A DNA stretch of 64,000 nucleotides from Syntrophobacter sp. SbD2 (lineage in GTDB: Bacteria; Desulfobacterota; Binatia; UBA9968). Shown here piece by piece: positions 54,200 to 63,437 of this stretch. Every line of letters begins with the position of its first letter. Position 1 is the stretch's first letter. The notes under the pieces were generated by a model. The model saw only the letters and a program-made list of their open reading frames with translations. It was not told the DNA's origin and made no database searches. The stretch lies in the NCBI GenBank assembly GCA_945889495.1, contig CAMDBU010000002.1, positions 1-64,000 on the forward strand, given 5' to 3'. The position numbers were made by a program, and so were the translations under genes.

Positions 54200-56494
54200 T
54201 TAGGCGCTCAAGTCGGCGCGCTCAACGCTCGCATGCACGATGGCGTCTGCCAAAGACAGCAATACGGCGAGCGAAGCCGGCTCTTCGAGTTCGTCGTGGG
54301 TACGAAATGCCAGCAGCCAATTACCGCGCGTTTCCAGATAAAAATCCGGATAGGTATCGAAGAATCGAATCAGATCGGCGCTAAAAAAACCGCGCACAGC
54401 TGCTTCGTCCTGGCCGTGCAGGTGATAGCGCTGGGGAAAGTGCAACCCCTCGTTCAGATGAATGTCGCGATCGTGGCTCAAGTGGCCGCCGACGAAACCG
54501 TCCGGCTCGAGGACGCAGTCGGGAAGGTCCAGGGCGTTGTCCTCGACCTTCATCAAGATCATGGTGTGGCGAGTCTCGGCGAAGTACTGCAGCATGTCGG
54601 TGTAGCTATAGTCGAAAATCTTGATTTCCAGACCTTTGTACCAGCCGGCGATGATGTTGCGTTCTTCTTTCACCGACCCACGCGCGAGGTAAAGAAAATT
54701 GCGCTCATTGAGCGCACTGACGATGGCCGGAGCGAATTCCCAATGATGACTTCGGGCGAAATCCGACAGCGCTTGCTGGCGCACCGTGAGATGTTCCTTT
54801 TCCTTGTGCAGTTTGGCGTCGTGCAGGCCACCCGATAAAGGATGGTTGGAAAAGCGGTGAAATATTTCCATGCCGCGCAGATCGCAACGGCGTCCCTCGC
54901 GCAGGCACTGTTCCTGAAAATAGTGCAGATGCTCCATCACGGTATGGTCGACGATATGGGCCATCGGAGTGAATACCAGCGTGATGTTCGCCGTCGGCGG
55001 GATTGATGCCAAGTGCTTTTCCAGCTTCAGGAGATTGAAGCTGGTCGCCGAGGACAGGAACAGGGAGTGGGTGGCCTTGCCGGCAACCGTGCGCGTTTGT
55101 TCCCGACGCACCGGTGAACTAAACAGTCCTCTTGTGTGAGCGGACAAAATGCTGCCCAAAAGGCGCAGGCTGATTTGACTGGTCAGAATGTCGCGCGCCG
55201 AAGGTGACTGCAAGTACAGCAGCAACAACGCTTTGGCGACGATACCGACGATGATGCCGAAGAGCAGATCCACCGCTAGCACGGCAGCGACGGTAACGAC
55301 GAAAAGCAGCAGTTGCTCATTACCGACGACCAGCACCTTGCGCCATAAGCTGGGTTCGCAGAGCCGCCAGCCGACGTAGATCAGCACCGCCGCCAGGGTC
55401 GCCAATGGAATCTGGTTGATGAGATCATTGCCAATCAGCAGGAAAATCACCAGGAAGATCGAGTTGTAGGCGTTGGACCAGATCGTCCGCCCGCCGGCAT
55501 CGACGTTGGCGCGGCTTTTGATCCCGCCGGGTATGATGGTGAGACCGCCGGCGACGCTCGACAGGACGTTGGAGATGCCCATGGCCCGCAGCGTGCGGTT
55601 GGGATCGGAGCGTCTTTGAAATGGGTCGATTTTGTCGACCGCGGCGACCGTTGCCAAGGACTCGATGCCGTCGATCAAGGTCAAGGTGATCATGACCAAG
55701 AGAATGCTCGGCCATAGGCTGGGGTTGTGCCAAACCCCGGTGAAATCCGGCACCGTGAAGCTATCCTTCATGACATTGGCGGGAATGTAAATCAGAAACT
55801 TGGGCCCCAGCTTCATTGTGTAACTGTAGACGATGCCGATGCAGACAACCAAGAGCGGCGGCGGCAAAATTCTCAGCCAGCGAATGCGCGTTTGGCTCAA
55901 CCAAAACATCAGGGCCAACGAGACGATGCCAATGCAAGCGATCTCGGCGCGCGCCGCCCACAGGCTCGACGGTAGATTCAATATGGCGACCGGGATCGAT
56001 TTGCTGAGCGGGGAGAGATCGCCCAACAGCGGTGGGATCTGCTTGACGATGAGGATCAAGCCGATGGCGGCCAACATGCCTTCCATGACCGGGATCGGTA
56101 TGATCCTGGCAAACTCACCGACCTTGAAGATGGTCAGAATGATCTGTAGCAAGCCGGTGAGGCAGATGGCGACCAGGAGTAGAGGATAACCGGCGGCCAA
56201 ATCGCCATTACCCAATGTCAGCATGCCCGACAGTAGCGCGGGGGCGAGACCTGCCGCGGGGCCGGCGATGGTTACGTAGGAGCCGCCAAAAATCGGATAG
56301 ACCAGGCCGGCGATGATCGCTGAGACCACCCCGGCAATTGGCGGCGCGCCGGATGCGATGGCGATGCCCAGTGAGAGCGGCAATGAGACCAACGCGACCT
56401 GCAAACCCGCCATCAGATCGAAGCGCCAATGTTTGAAACCAGCCAATCCGTTTTGCGGTTTTTCGTCGATCAGAACGCTGATGTTTTCGGCCAT
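54200..56494 (-). CDS. SulP-family anion transporter with extended C-terminus
   Basis: About 764 residues from the ATG at 56494. The SulP membrane domain begins AGLQVALVSLPLSLGIAIASGAPPIAGVVSAI and extends to about residue 450 with VDKIDPFQRRSDPNRTLRAMGISNV (the conserved transporter loop). The C-terminal 300 residues contain a STAS-like segment and then a further domain unlike STAS. An upstream start at 56638 is in frame but adds an unconserved leader. It may carry sulfate, bicarbonate or another anion; the ligand is unknown. It is divergent from purE. Confidence 0.83.
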   Translation of the reverse strand: MAENISVLIDEKPQNGLAGFKHWRFDLMAGLQVALVSLPLSLGIAIASGAPPIAGVVSAIIAGLVYPIFGGSYVTIAGPAAGLAPALLSGMLTLGNGDLAAGYPLLLVAICLTGLLQIILTIFKVGEFARIIPIPVMEGMLAAIGLILIVKQIPPLLGDLSPLSKSIPVAILNLPSSLWAARAEIACIGIVSLALMFWLSQTRIRWLRILPPPLLVVCIGIVYSYTMKLGPKFLIYIPANVMKDSFTVPDFTGVWHNPSLWPSILLVMITLTLIDGIESLATVAAVDKIDPFQRRSDPNRTLRAMGISNVLSSVAGGLTIIPGGIKSRANVDAGGRTIWSNAYNSIFLVIFLLIGNDLINQIPLATLAAVLIYVGWRLCEPSLWRKVLVVGNEQLLLFVVTVAAVLAVDLLFGIIVGIVAKALLLLYLQSPSARDILTSQISLRLLGSILSAHTRGLFSSPVRREQTRTVAGKATHSLFLSSATSFNLLKLEKHLASIPPTANITLVFTPMAHIVDHTVMEHLHYFQEQCLREGRRCDLRGMEIFHRFSNHPLSGGLHDAKLHKEKEHLTVRQQALSDFARSHHWEFAPAIVSALNERNFLYLARGSVKEERNIIAGWYKGLEIKIFDYSYTDMLQYFAETRHTMILMKVEDNALDLPDCVLEPDGFVGGHLSHDRDIHLNEGLHFPQRYHLHGQDEAAVRGFFSADLIRFFDTYPDFYLETRGNWLLAFRTHDELEEPASLAVLLSLADAIVHASVERADLSA

Positions 56495-56691
56495 GGAAAC
56501 TGCCCGGCGGTAATGTGGTATTTTTGAATCCTGCAGGTTGTCGTAAAACTTTGGTTTGTCTAGCATTGAACCCCGCATAATGCAATCGTTACAACCGCTA
56601 GCTTCGCATAGACTAAATTCGTTCCGCGTTAGCGCCAAGCGGGGTCGGTGGAAATGATGCAGCCGGTTGAGTTATACCTATCCATGTAGCA

Positions 56692-56703
56692 GATTCGCGA
56701 ATC
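56692..56703. promoter_or_regulatory. perfect 12-base palindrome upstream of purE
   Basis: GATTCGCGAATC lies 36 bases before the purE start in the spacer between divergent sulP and purE genes. It might be a regulator site, but it does not match the known PurR box. The rest of the spacer shows nothing clear. Confidence 0.35.
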
Positions 56704-56738
56704 GGCTGTCACCGTCATCACGATAAGGACACAATGAC

Positions 56739-57233
56739 ATGGCCCAAGCAGTTTCACCCCTCGTCAGCGTTATCATGGGTAGCCAATCGGATTGGGAGAC
56801 CATGCAGCATGCGGCGGCGACGCTGAAAGATTTCGCCGTGGCCCATGAATGCTTGATCGTCTCGGCCCATCGCACGCCGGCTTGGTTGACCGAGTTCGCC
56901 AGCGGCGCCGAGGCGCGCGGCGTTCAAGCGATCATCGCCGGTGCCGGCGGCGCGGCCCACCTGCCGGGCATGACCGCGGCGCAGACTTTGGTGCCGGTGC
57001 TCGGCGTGCCGGTGGAAAGCGCGGCGCTCAAGGGCATGGATTCGCTTCTCTCGATTGTTCAGATGCCCGGCGGCATTCCGGTCGGCACCATGGCGATCGG
57101 CAAGGCTGGCGCGATCAATGCGGCGTTGCTCGCGGTCGCTATCCTCGCCAACTCACGGCCCGAGCTGCGCGAAAAGTTGCGCCAGTTCCGCGCCAACCAG
57201 ACCCAATCGGTGCGCGAGCAGAAGTTGCCGTGA
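56739..57233 (+). CDS. purE: N5-carboxyaminoimidazole ribonucleotide mutase
   Basis: 164 residues. [35 protein letters not shown] and [18 protein letters not shown] are class I PurE motifs. It converts N5-CAIR to CAIR. The stop overlaps the GTG start of purK by 4 bases. Confidence 0.97.
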   Translation: MAQAVSPLVSVIMGSQSDWETMQHAAATLKDFAVAHECLIVSAHRTPAWLTEFASGAEARGVQAIIAGAGGAAHLPGMTAAQTLVPVLGVPVESAALKGMDSLLSIVQMPGGIPVGTMAIGKAGAINAALLAVAILANSRPELREKLRQFRANQTQSVREQKLP

Positions 57234-58381
57234 CCAGTTCCATCAAGCCGATTCTTCCCGGCGCCGCCATCGGCGTTCTTGGCAGCGGCCAGCTGGGCCG
57301 AATGTTCGCCATCGCGGCGCGCCAGATGGGCTACCGGGTGCATACCTTTTCGCCGGAAACCGACACGCCCACCGGACAAGTTTCCGATGTCGAGATCGCG
57401 GCGTCCTACTCCGACCTCGACGCGGTGCGTAAGTTCGCTCAGGGAGTCGCCGCGGTGACTTTTGAATTCGAGAACGTGCCGGCGGTCTGCGTCGAGGCGG
57501 CGGCGGCCTTTGTGCCGGTGCGGCCGGGCGGCGGCGTGCTGCATATCACCCAGAATCGGCTGCGCGAAAAAACCTTTCTCTCCAGCAACGGGTTTCCGAC
57601 CACGGTGTTTGCGCCGGTGCGCAGCCAGGCCGATCTCGCGCCGGCATTGGCGAAGACCGGCCTACCGGCGATCCTCAAGACCGCCAGCTCCGGTTACGAT
57701 GGCAAGGGGCAGGCCAAGGTCGTTAGCCTCGAGGAAGCCAGCCGAGCGTTCGCCGACTGCGGTAGCCAGGAGATGATCGCCGAGGGGTTCGTCGATTTCG
57801 AATTAGAGTTCTCGGTGGTGTTGGCGCGCGGCTTGGACGGCAGCTTCGCGCACTGGGGGACGATTGAGAACCGCCACAAGCATCATATTCTCGATCTGTC
57901 CACGGCGCCGGCGCGGATGGCGGCCGGCGCCAGCGCGCGCGCCATCGAAGTTGCCCGCGCGTTGGCGCAAAAGCTCGATCTCGTCGGCGTCCTGTGTATC
58001 GAGTTTTTCTTGACCCGCAGCGGCGAGATCTTGGTTAACGAGCTGGCGCCCCGGCCGCATAACTCCGGCCATCTGACCATCGACGCCGCCCGCACCAGTC
58101 AGTTCGAACAGCAGCTGCGCGCAGTGTGCGGCTTGCCGCTCGGTTCGACGGAATTCGTCGCGGCTGCGGCGATGGCCAATTTACTGGGCGATCTGTGGCA
58201 CGCGGGCGAGCCCGATTGGGCGGCCGCCTGCGCGCTGCCTGATGTCAAACTCCATCTCTACGGCAAAGTCGAGCCCCGCCCAGGACGCAAAATGGGCCAC
58301 TTGACGGCGCTGGCGGCGTCGCCTGAACTGGCCGCGCAAACCGTGCTGTTGGCGCGGCAAAAATTATCGACGAGAGCTTAG
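57230..58381 (+). CDS. purK: N5-carboxyaminoimidazole ribonucleotide synthase
   Basis: 383 residues from the GTG at 57230, overlapping purE by 4 bases. [51 protein letters not shown] and the ATP-grasp block [30 protein letters not shown] identify PurK. It makes N5-CAIR from AIR, bicarbonate and ATP. Confidence 0.96.
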   Translation: MTSSIKPILPGAAIGVLGSGQLGRMFAIAARQMGYRVHTFSPETDTPTGQVSDVEIAASYSDLDAVRKFAQGVAAVTFEFENVPAVCVEAAAAFVPVRPGGGVLHITQNRLREKTFLSSNGFPTTVFAPVRSQADLAPALAKTGLPAILKTASSGYDGKGQAKVVSLEEASRAFADCGSQEMIAEGFVDFELEFSVVLARGLDGSFAHWGTIENRHKHHILDLSTAPARMAAGASARAIEVARALAQKLDLVGVLCIEFFLTRSGEILVNELAPRPHNSGHLTIDAARTSQFEQQLRAVCGLPLGSTEFVAAAAMANLLGDLWHAGEPDWAAACALPDVKLHLYGKVEPRPGRKMGHLTALAASPELAAQTVLLARQKLSTRA

Positions 58382-58423
58382 TCGAGCGGCCTGCCGGACC
58401 GGAAATGTTTGTCAATTACCGGT

Positions 58424-58657
58424 TCATTTAACAATTCCGGGAGGAGCCACCATCGACGCAACGACCAGTCCAAAGCCGATAATCACTGCCGCCAGGATGA
58501 TGGCGACCCCAAGATTGCCTTTTTTCATCTCCTCCCACTCATCGATCGGCGTGAGCCAGGTAAAAACCTTAAGCAATATCCACAAGGACACTGCCATTGT
58601 AATGGCGCCGGTTACGCCCCAGCCAAAGGTCTTTAGATAATCAAGTAATAGTTCCAT
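58424..58657 (-). CDS. DUF350 small membrane protein
   Basis: 77 residues. Two hydrophobic helices flank TPIDEWEEMKKGNLGVAIILAAVIIGFGLVVASMV, which is the DUF350 signature. The function is unknown in the family. It is followed on its far side by purK in convergent orientation. Confidence 0.85.
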   Translation of the reverse strand: MELLLDYLKTFGWGVTGAITMAVSLWILLKVFTWLTPIDEWEEMKKGNLGVAIILAAVIIGFGLVVASMVAPPGIVK

Positions 58658-58749
58658 GGTTCTCCGTTGAATAGCTCAAGATTAATCCTCATCTGAGGTT
58701 TAATGGGTTGGTTTTCTGCGCGCCGATCCGCAGCTCCGTCTTCTACGGG

Positions 58750-59697
58750 CTAATTTTCTTGCGCGGTTGTTTCCCGATGCCGAACTATTTCGACCGAACA
58801 TTGAGCGCGCGCTGCTACTGCGGTGGACACGCCGCCGAGCAAAATGCGTTCAAGCCGTCTGAGACCTCGGGCTCCGAGAAAGATACAATCCGATTTTAGT
58901 CGCTCCGCTTCTTCAATTAGAACCTCCTTGGGCGCACCGTTCTTGACGATTGTCGATACCCTAAGCCCGCTAGCTTGTAGCTTCGCGGTTGCAGTCGCCA
59001 GAATGTTTTCGATCCATATCCGCTCGTCTTCGAAGCCATCTTCGGTCCAATCCAAGGCTGTCGAGACGGCTTGATCTAAGACGGCAACCAAATGCGCGTT
59101 GGTGTCGGGCGGCCATATTCGGCGCGCGACTGCGTCGACGGCAAGCGCCGCATTGGGAGAGCCGTCAACGCCGATGAGAATTTGCCCTGAAGGCAAATCC
59201 TGACCGCGCCGGCTACGCGCGATTCGCACGGAGCCGTGCGCTTCGGTCAGTACCGTTTGTGAAACGCTGCCAAGAAATAGTTGGCCGAGCGCCGAGCGAT
59301 TGTGAGAACCCAAGACGATCAGATCCGGTTTCCATTCATCGGCTTTCTCGACGATTGCCCACGCGGGTGAGTGGCCGCAGACCTCGGTCCCCACTGTCCA
59401 TGAGGGAAACTGTGTGTGCAGCCTGGTACTGGCGTTGGCCGCCCAACCGCGTGCTTCTTCTAAAGCATGGGACACCTGTTCGAGCCTCTGCTGCACTGCG
59501 CTCGAAGCATGCCCAGGCATAGCCGCCGCAGCGTCTGAACCTTTTGCCGCTGCCGTGGGGGGCACGAATATGTCGGCGACGCTAATGACGATTGCGTCGG
59601 TCTCGGCTGGCAGCCCGGCACGCAGCAGATCGTCCAGCGCCGTCTCGGCCGAAGTGGAACCGTCATAGGCAAGTAACAATTTTAGGTTTTTGTTCAT
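58750..59697 (-). CDS. tandem universal stress protein
   Basis: 315 residues with two USP domains (about 1-145 and 165-305). The first starts LKLLLAYDGSTSAETALDDLLRA and has LIVLGSHNRSALGQLFLGSVSQ; the second starts QILIGVDGSPNAALAVDAVA and ends ECIFLGARGLRRLERILLGGVSTAVAARAQCSVEIV, with both ATP-type G-2x-G-9x-G-like loops. AAGGAG precedes the ATG. The role is stress survival; the precise signal is unknown. It is transcribed in the same direction as the TerC pair upstream. Confidence 0.88.
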   Translation of the reverse strand: MNKNLKLLLAYDGSTSAETALDDLLRAGLPAETDAIVISVADIFVPPTAAAKGSDAAAAMPGHASSAVQQRLEQVSHALEEARGWAANASTRLHTQFPSWTVGTEVCGHSPAWAIVEKADEWKPDLIVLGSHNRSALGQLFLGSVSQTVLTEAHGSVRIARSRRGQDLPSGQILIGVDGSPNAALAVDAVARRIWPPDTNAHLVAVLDQAVSTALDWTEDGFEDERIWIENILATATAKLQASGLRVSTIVKNGAPKEVLIEEAERLKSDCIFLGARGLRRLERILLGGVSTAVAARAQCSVEIVRHRETTAQEN

Positions 59698-59759
59698 AAC
59701 CGTTGCTCCTTAAAGAAAACCGTCGCGGGTCTTGGAGGGCGAGCTTTCCAATATCAAAC

Positions 59760-60749
59760 TCAGGGCTCGCCAAGCGGGTTGGCCGGCTCCTTAATTGGAA
59801 CATGGCCGGGATTGAGGTCAGCGGTTCCGGCCGCCGCAGATTTCGGTTTCACCAGGGAAACGAGAATTGAGACCGCCAGTATTCCCGCCACCACCGCCAG
59901 CGACACACCGATGGGAATCTTATAGAAATCGACGATCATCATCTTGAAGCCGACGAAGCATAGGACGAAGGCGAGCCCGACCTTCAGGTAGCGGAACATT
60001 TCCAAAATTCCCGCCAGGAGAAAGTAAAGCGCGCGCAGACCCAAGATGGCGAAAATGTTGGACGTATAAACGATGAAGGGGTCGAGGGTGATGGCGAAGA
60101 TCGCCGGGATCGAGTCGACGGCGAAGATCACGTCGGTGGTCTCGATCACCAGCAGTACCACCAACAGCGGCGTGGCCCAGGTGCGGCCATCGACACGGAC
60201 AAAAAAATGTTGCCCTTGGTAGTCTTTGGTAATCGGCATCCAGCGGCGCAGCAAAGCGACGGCGGGATTTTTCTCCGGCTCGATTTTTTCGTCGCCGGCG
60301 AAAAACATCTTGATGCCGGTGAAAATCAAGAAGGCGCCGAATATGTATATGATCCAGTGAAACGCGGCCAGTAGGGCGGCGCCGGCGGCGATAAATATCG
60401 CCCGCATGACCAGGGCGCCGAGGATACCCCAGAAGAGAATCCGATGCTGATACATCGGCGGCACGGCAAAGTAGGAAAAGATCATGATGAAAACAAAGAT
60501 GTTATCGACGCTGAGGGACTTCTCGATCAGATAGCCGGCGAGAAACTCCAGGGCTTTCTCCGAGCCCCATAGGTAGTAAATCCCCAAGTTAAAGAGCAGC
60601 GCCAGCGATATCCAGACGACGCTCCAGGTGAAAGCCTCGCGCAGTGAAACCTGGTGCGCTTTGCGGTGGAACACCAGCAGGTCGAGGGCGAGCATGCCCA
60701 GGACAAAGGCGTTGAAAACGATCCACAATAACAAATTGTCGGAGGTCAT
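59760..60749 (-). CDS. TerC/Alx-family membrane protein
   Basis: 329 residues with 7-8 hydrophobic helices. LIEKSLSVDNIFVFIMIFSYFAVP, LVIETTDVIFAVDSIPAIFAIT and VYTSNIFAILGLRALYF are the TerC core. The family handles manganese or calcium ions during secretion or under pH stress. A small membrane protein gene overlaps its start by 4 bases. No yybP-ykoY riboswitch was recognisable because the upstream sequence is coding. Confidence 0.9.
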   Translation of the reverse strand: MTSDNLLLWIVFNAFVLGMLALDLLVFHRKAHQVSLREAFTWSVVWISLALLFNLGIYYLWGSEKALEFLAGYLIEKSLSVDNIFVFIMIFSYFAVPPMYQHRILFWGILGALVMRAIFIAAGAALLAAFHWIIYIFGAFLIFTGIKMFFAGDEKIEPEKNPAVALLRRWMPITKDYQGQHFFVRVDGRTWATPLLVVLLVIETTDVIFAVDSIPAIFAITLDPFIVYTSNIFAILGLRALYFLLAGILEMFRYLKVGLAFVLCFVGFKMMIVDFYKIPIGVSLAVVAGILAVSILVSLVKPKSAAAGTADLNPGHVPIKEPANPLGEP

Positions 60750-61159
60750 AGGGTTTCCTTGGAGGGCAACGCGCGATAAAAATAAACCAGGGCAACCAGC
60801 CCGAGAATGACCATCAAGCTAGCCGGGATAACGTCCCCGGTTACGATCAAATGACAGGCGAATAGCGCGGTAATCAGGAGAGTTAGAAAAGGCGCAAAAA
60901 CTAAAGCTAGGTCTTTGCGTCGGAACAGGCCGTAGCCGCCTGCCAGTAACCCAAGCCCGCAGACGCCTGTAGCGATAGCCAATGCCATGCTGGCGCTGTC
61001 ATCCTCGGAGTCGGTGTCGCTAATCGCGATAATTCCGTCGCCCAGCATCAAGAGCCCAAATAGCGAGATCAGTAGGGCCGGCGTAGCCATTGCCGTAACT
61101 GGGTTATGGGTTTTCGCATGGGTTCCTAAATCGGACCTTCGATAGGCTGTATTGAACAT
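60746..61159 (-). CDS. small multi-pass membrane protein
   Basis: 137 residues with about four helices (PALLISLFGLLMLGDGIIAI, MALAIATGVCGLGLLAGGYGLF, LALVFAPFLTLLITALF, VIPASLMVILGLVALVYFY). It overlaps the TerC start by 4 bases. AAGGAGG precedes the ATG at 61159. A distant similarity to TMEM14-type proteins is possible but weak. The function is unknown. Confidence 0.6.
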   Translation of the reverse strand: MFNTAYRRSDLGTHAKTHNPVTAMATPALLISLFGLLMLGDGIIAISDTDSEDDSASMALAIATGVCGLGLLAGGYGLFRRKDLALVFAPFLTLLITALFACHLIVTGDVIPASLMVILGLVALVYFYRALPSKETL

Positions 61160-61232
61160 GGTTCGGCGCCTCCTTAGATTGCGAGTTTGCGATCGCGAGT
61201 CGCGCTGTAAAAGCTCTCTGACAACGATCCAC

Positions 61233-61655
61233 TCATGCTCTTAATCGGACATGTTTGTGGTGGATCCCGCCTAGATTGGGTAGGGGGCGCAGCGTTGGGT
61301 TGGTGCAATCGCCACGGGCCGGGATCCACCGGTTCAGTCCTGCCCTCAGGTAACTGGGGTCGATGCCGAGCGCATCGCAGATATTGCGAAAAGAAAATAT
61401 CCACTCGCTGTCATCGGCGGCATTGAGCCAATTTTTTGCGTCGCGAAAATCGCGCCGCTGGCGGCTTGAGGCGTGCCGTGGATCTATGGTCAAACAGGCG
61501 ACAACTTCTTCTAACACCGCCGCCAACAAGCGCCGCTCAGGGTCGCTATGATGGCTATTTCGCAGGGCGGAATAATAACGCTCCGGCAGCGACGTGTCGG
61601 ACTCGAACAATTTGCCGATCTCTTGAGGTGCGTAGGGCCTGGGTGCGAAACTCAT
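61233..61655 (-). CDS. conserved hypothetical protein
   Basis: About 140 residues, soluble, with ALRNSHHSDPERRLLAAVLEEVVACL and DDSEWIFSFRNICDALGIDPSYLRAGLNRW, a pattern I have seen only in hypothetical proteins of deltaproteobacterial-type genomes. The ATG at 61655 has CGGAGTGG about 7 bases upstream. It is divergent from the LysR/NhaR-like gene. The function is not known. Confidence 0.6.
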   Translation of the reverse strand: MSFAPRPYAPQEIGKLFESDTSLPERYYSALRNSHHSDPERRLLAAVLEEVVACLTIDPRHASSRQRRDFRDAKNWLNAADDSEWIFSFRNICDALGIDPSYLRAGLNRWIPARGDCTNPTLRPLPNLGGIHHKHVRLRA

Positions 61656-61710
61656 CATAGTCCACTCCGTTGAGTCCGGACAACATACAGCGGGTTCTCT
61701 TTTTAGACTA

Positions 61711-61727
61711 ATTCATAATACTTGAAT
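61711..61727. promoter_or_regulatory. LysR-type T-N11-A dyad
   Basis: ATTCA-N7-TGAAT lies in the divergent spacer between the hypothetical gene and the NhaR-like gene; it contains a T-N11-A match. It is a candidate LysR-family operator for both genes. Confidence 0.45.
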
Positions 61728-61761
61728 GATCGATAGAAAAAACCGAATTAGGATGCAACCT

Positions 61762-62661
61762 ATGGAATGGTTCAACTACCATCATCTTTTGTATTTCTGG
61801 ACGGTGGCGCGGATCGGCAGCGTGTCGCGCGCCGGTGAAGAGTCGGGCCTCACCCAAGCGACGGTAAGCGCGCAGTTGAAGTCCCTCGAAAGCGCATTGG
61901 ACGAAAAGCTCTTTCGACGATATGGGCGTAAGCTGGTTTTGACTGAAACCGGCAAATTGGTGTTTCGTTACGCCGAGGAAATCTTCTCCCTAGGTCAGGA
62001 GATGATGGGCACGCTCAAGGGGCGGCCCGCCGGCCGGCTGGCCCAGCTGACGGTGGGAGTTGCCGACGTGTTGCCCAAGCTCGTCGCTTTTCAACTCATC
62101 GAACCGGCACTCACACTAAAGGACGCCTATTGCATTGTCTGCCGGGAAGGCACCAACGAAGAACTCTTGCCGGCGTTGGCGCGGCACGATGTCGATGTGG
62201 TGTTGACCGATTCGCCGATCGACCCAGCGCTCAATGTCAAAGCGTTCAATCACCTGCTTGGCGAATGTGGCATGGTGCTGTTTGGCGCTCCCAAGCTGGC
62301 GGCACAATACCGCCGCGGCTTCCCAGGTTCCCTCGACGGCGCGCCCTTTTTGATGCCGACACGAAACACCACGGCGCGCCGCTCATTGGATCAGTGGTTC
62401 GACGGTAAGAATATCGTTCCCCGTATCGTCGCGGAGTTCGAAGACAGCGCTTTGTTGAAAGTGTTCGGCCAACGCGGCCTGGGCTTATTCTTCGCGCCCT
62501 CCGTGATCGCCGCGGAGGTGCAAAAACAGTACACGGTCAATATCGTCGGCAACCTCGACGATGTGCGAGAGCGGTTCTACGCAATTTCTCTGGACCGCAA
62601 ACTAAAACATCCGGCGGTGGTGGCGATTTCGGCGGCGGCCAAAGCACGTCTCGGCGGTTGA
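61762..62661 (+). CDS. LysR-family regulator, NhaR-like
   Basis: About 299 residues from the ATG at 61762. MEWFNYHHLLYFWTVARIGSVSRAGEESGLTQATVSAQLKSLESALDEKLFRR is the HTH of NhaR-type LysR proteins, followed by an effector domain. AGGATG lies 6 bases before this ATG. NhaR senses sodium and alkaline pH in Escherichia coli and controls an antiporter. Here it lies near TerC and USP genes, so an ion- or pH-stress role is plausible but inferred. Confidence 0.88.
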   Translation: MEWFNYHHLLYFWTVARIGSVSRAGEESGLTQATVSAQLKSLESALDEKLFRRYGRKLVLTETGKLVFRYAEEIFSLGQEMMGTLKGRPAGRLAQLTVGVADVLPKLVAFQLIEPALTLKDAYCIVCREGTNEELLPALARHDVDVVLTDSPIDPALNVKAFNHLLGECGMVLFGAPKLAAQYRRGFPGSLDGAPFLMPTRNTTARRSLDQWFDGKNIVPRIVAEFEDSALLKVFGQRGLGLFFAPSVIAAEVQKQYTVNIVGNLDDVRERFYAISLDRKLKHPAVVAISAAAKARLGG

Positions 62662-62824
62662 AAGGCTAATGTGTTGATTGCTTCGCTGTGCGCTCTTGGG
62701 CTGACCTCTGCCGGCGATCTTCCACCCATGCCTTGCTCAAGGAATTTTTCGAGCGCGCAACGGACATGTTGTTTCAAATCGACTGTCGTCACGTCAGCCA
62801 TCCATTGCCTGCTCTTGCACAAAA

Positions 62825-62865
62825 TAAAAAAAGGCCAGCTTCTCCCTCACGGGATCAACTGGCCT
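62825..62865 (-). terminator. rho-independent terminator on minus strand
   Basis: Arms AGGCCAG and CTGGCCT (62832-62838 and 62859-62865) with an inner CCC/GGG pair. On the minus strand the stem is followed by a run of T residues (plus-strand AAAATAAAAAA at 62821). It lies downstream of the minus-strand gene at 63104. Confidence 0.75.
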
Positions 62866-63041
62866 GCCGATGAGCAAGCCGCCAGGCAAAAGGCAACTTC
62901 CTCCCCGGCCTACCGGCGATTAATCCAAGAAATCGATCCTGGTTCGAAACTACCTGTCCAATCCTAGCTCAGGCCGACGAGCAAACGGCGACCTGCGGGC
63001 TTGACCTTGTGCCGCTGGCAGACTGCGGGAAACGGTTCCCC

Positions 63042-63070
63042 AGAAAAGCGCACGGATATCGCACTTTTCT
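63042..63070 (-). terminator. possible terminator hairpin after the 52-residue gene
   Basis: Arms AGAAAAGCGC and GCACTTTTCT pair with one mismatch around a 9-base loop, starting 34 bases after the minus-strand stop at 63104. It lacks a clear T-run. Confidence 0.35.
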
Positions 63071-63103
63071 GCAGAGACAGCCGCAATGGCTGGCCAGACG
63101 GCC

Positions 63104-63262
63104 TCAGAATTTCTTGGTGGCCTTGCCAATTAAGGCGATGCCAGCGAGTAGACCGATCGTAGCGAGGAGACCTAATCCAGGAAATTCGCGAACGTTGTAG
63201 AGACCAAAAGCGCCCACCGCGATGAGGAGCACGCCGCCGATAATATAAGTCGTCGAGTTCAT
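63104..63262 (-). CDS. 52-residue two-helix membrane protein
   Basis: A gene encoding 52 residues. MNSTTYIIGGVLLIAVGAF is the first hydrophobic helix and GLGLLATIGLLAGIALIG is the second, ending in a basic KATKKF. A strong ribosome site GGGAGGT lies 8 bases before the ATG, which supports real translation. I do not recognise a family. It lies between a DUF2294 gene with its own terminator and the region of minus-strand hairpins, so it is probably a one-gene unit. Confidence 0.78.
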   Translation of the reverse strand: MNSTTYIIGGVLLIAVGAFGLYNVREFPGLGLLATIGLLAGIALIGKATKKF

Positions 63263-63310
63263 GTCCTAAACCTCCCTTGTTTATTTGCGTCTGTGGCGAA
63301 AGATCGAGCC

Positions 63311-63350
63311 AAAAAAAAGGCCGACCGAAATTTTGGTTTTCTGGTCGGCC
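63311..63350 (-). terminator. rho-independent terminator after DUF2294 gene
   Basis: Arms GGCCGACC and GGTCGGCC with a loop of 16 bases; on the minus strand a run of T residues follows (plus-strand AAAAAAAA at 63311). It lies about 90 bases after the stop of the gene at 63438. Confidence 0.85.
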
Positions 63351-63437
63351 CATTTCCTAACTGGTTAGGTTCGTTTCAAACTAACCCTTCGGGAAATCGT
63401 CAGACTGCGCCACTTATAGAAACGGCGCGGTCGATTG

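Larger units (their letters stand above)
62662..63103. other. 442-base interval with minus-strand hairpins, no supported gene
   Basis: An open frame of about 98 codons at 62671 on the plus strand has no recognisable family or ribosome site and is not supported. The interval contains two minus-strand hairpins (see 62825 and 63042) that could terminate the small gene at 63104. Confidence 0.5.

Noticed and set aside
62671..62967. 98-codon plus-strand open frame
   Set aside because: It spans a minus-strand terminator hairpin and has no recognisable domain or ribosome site.
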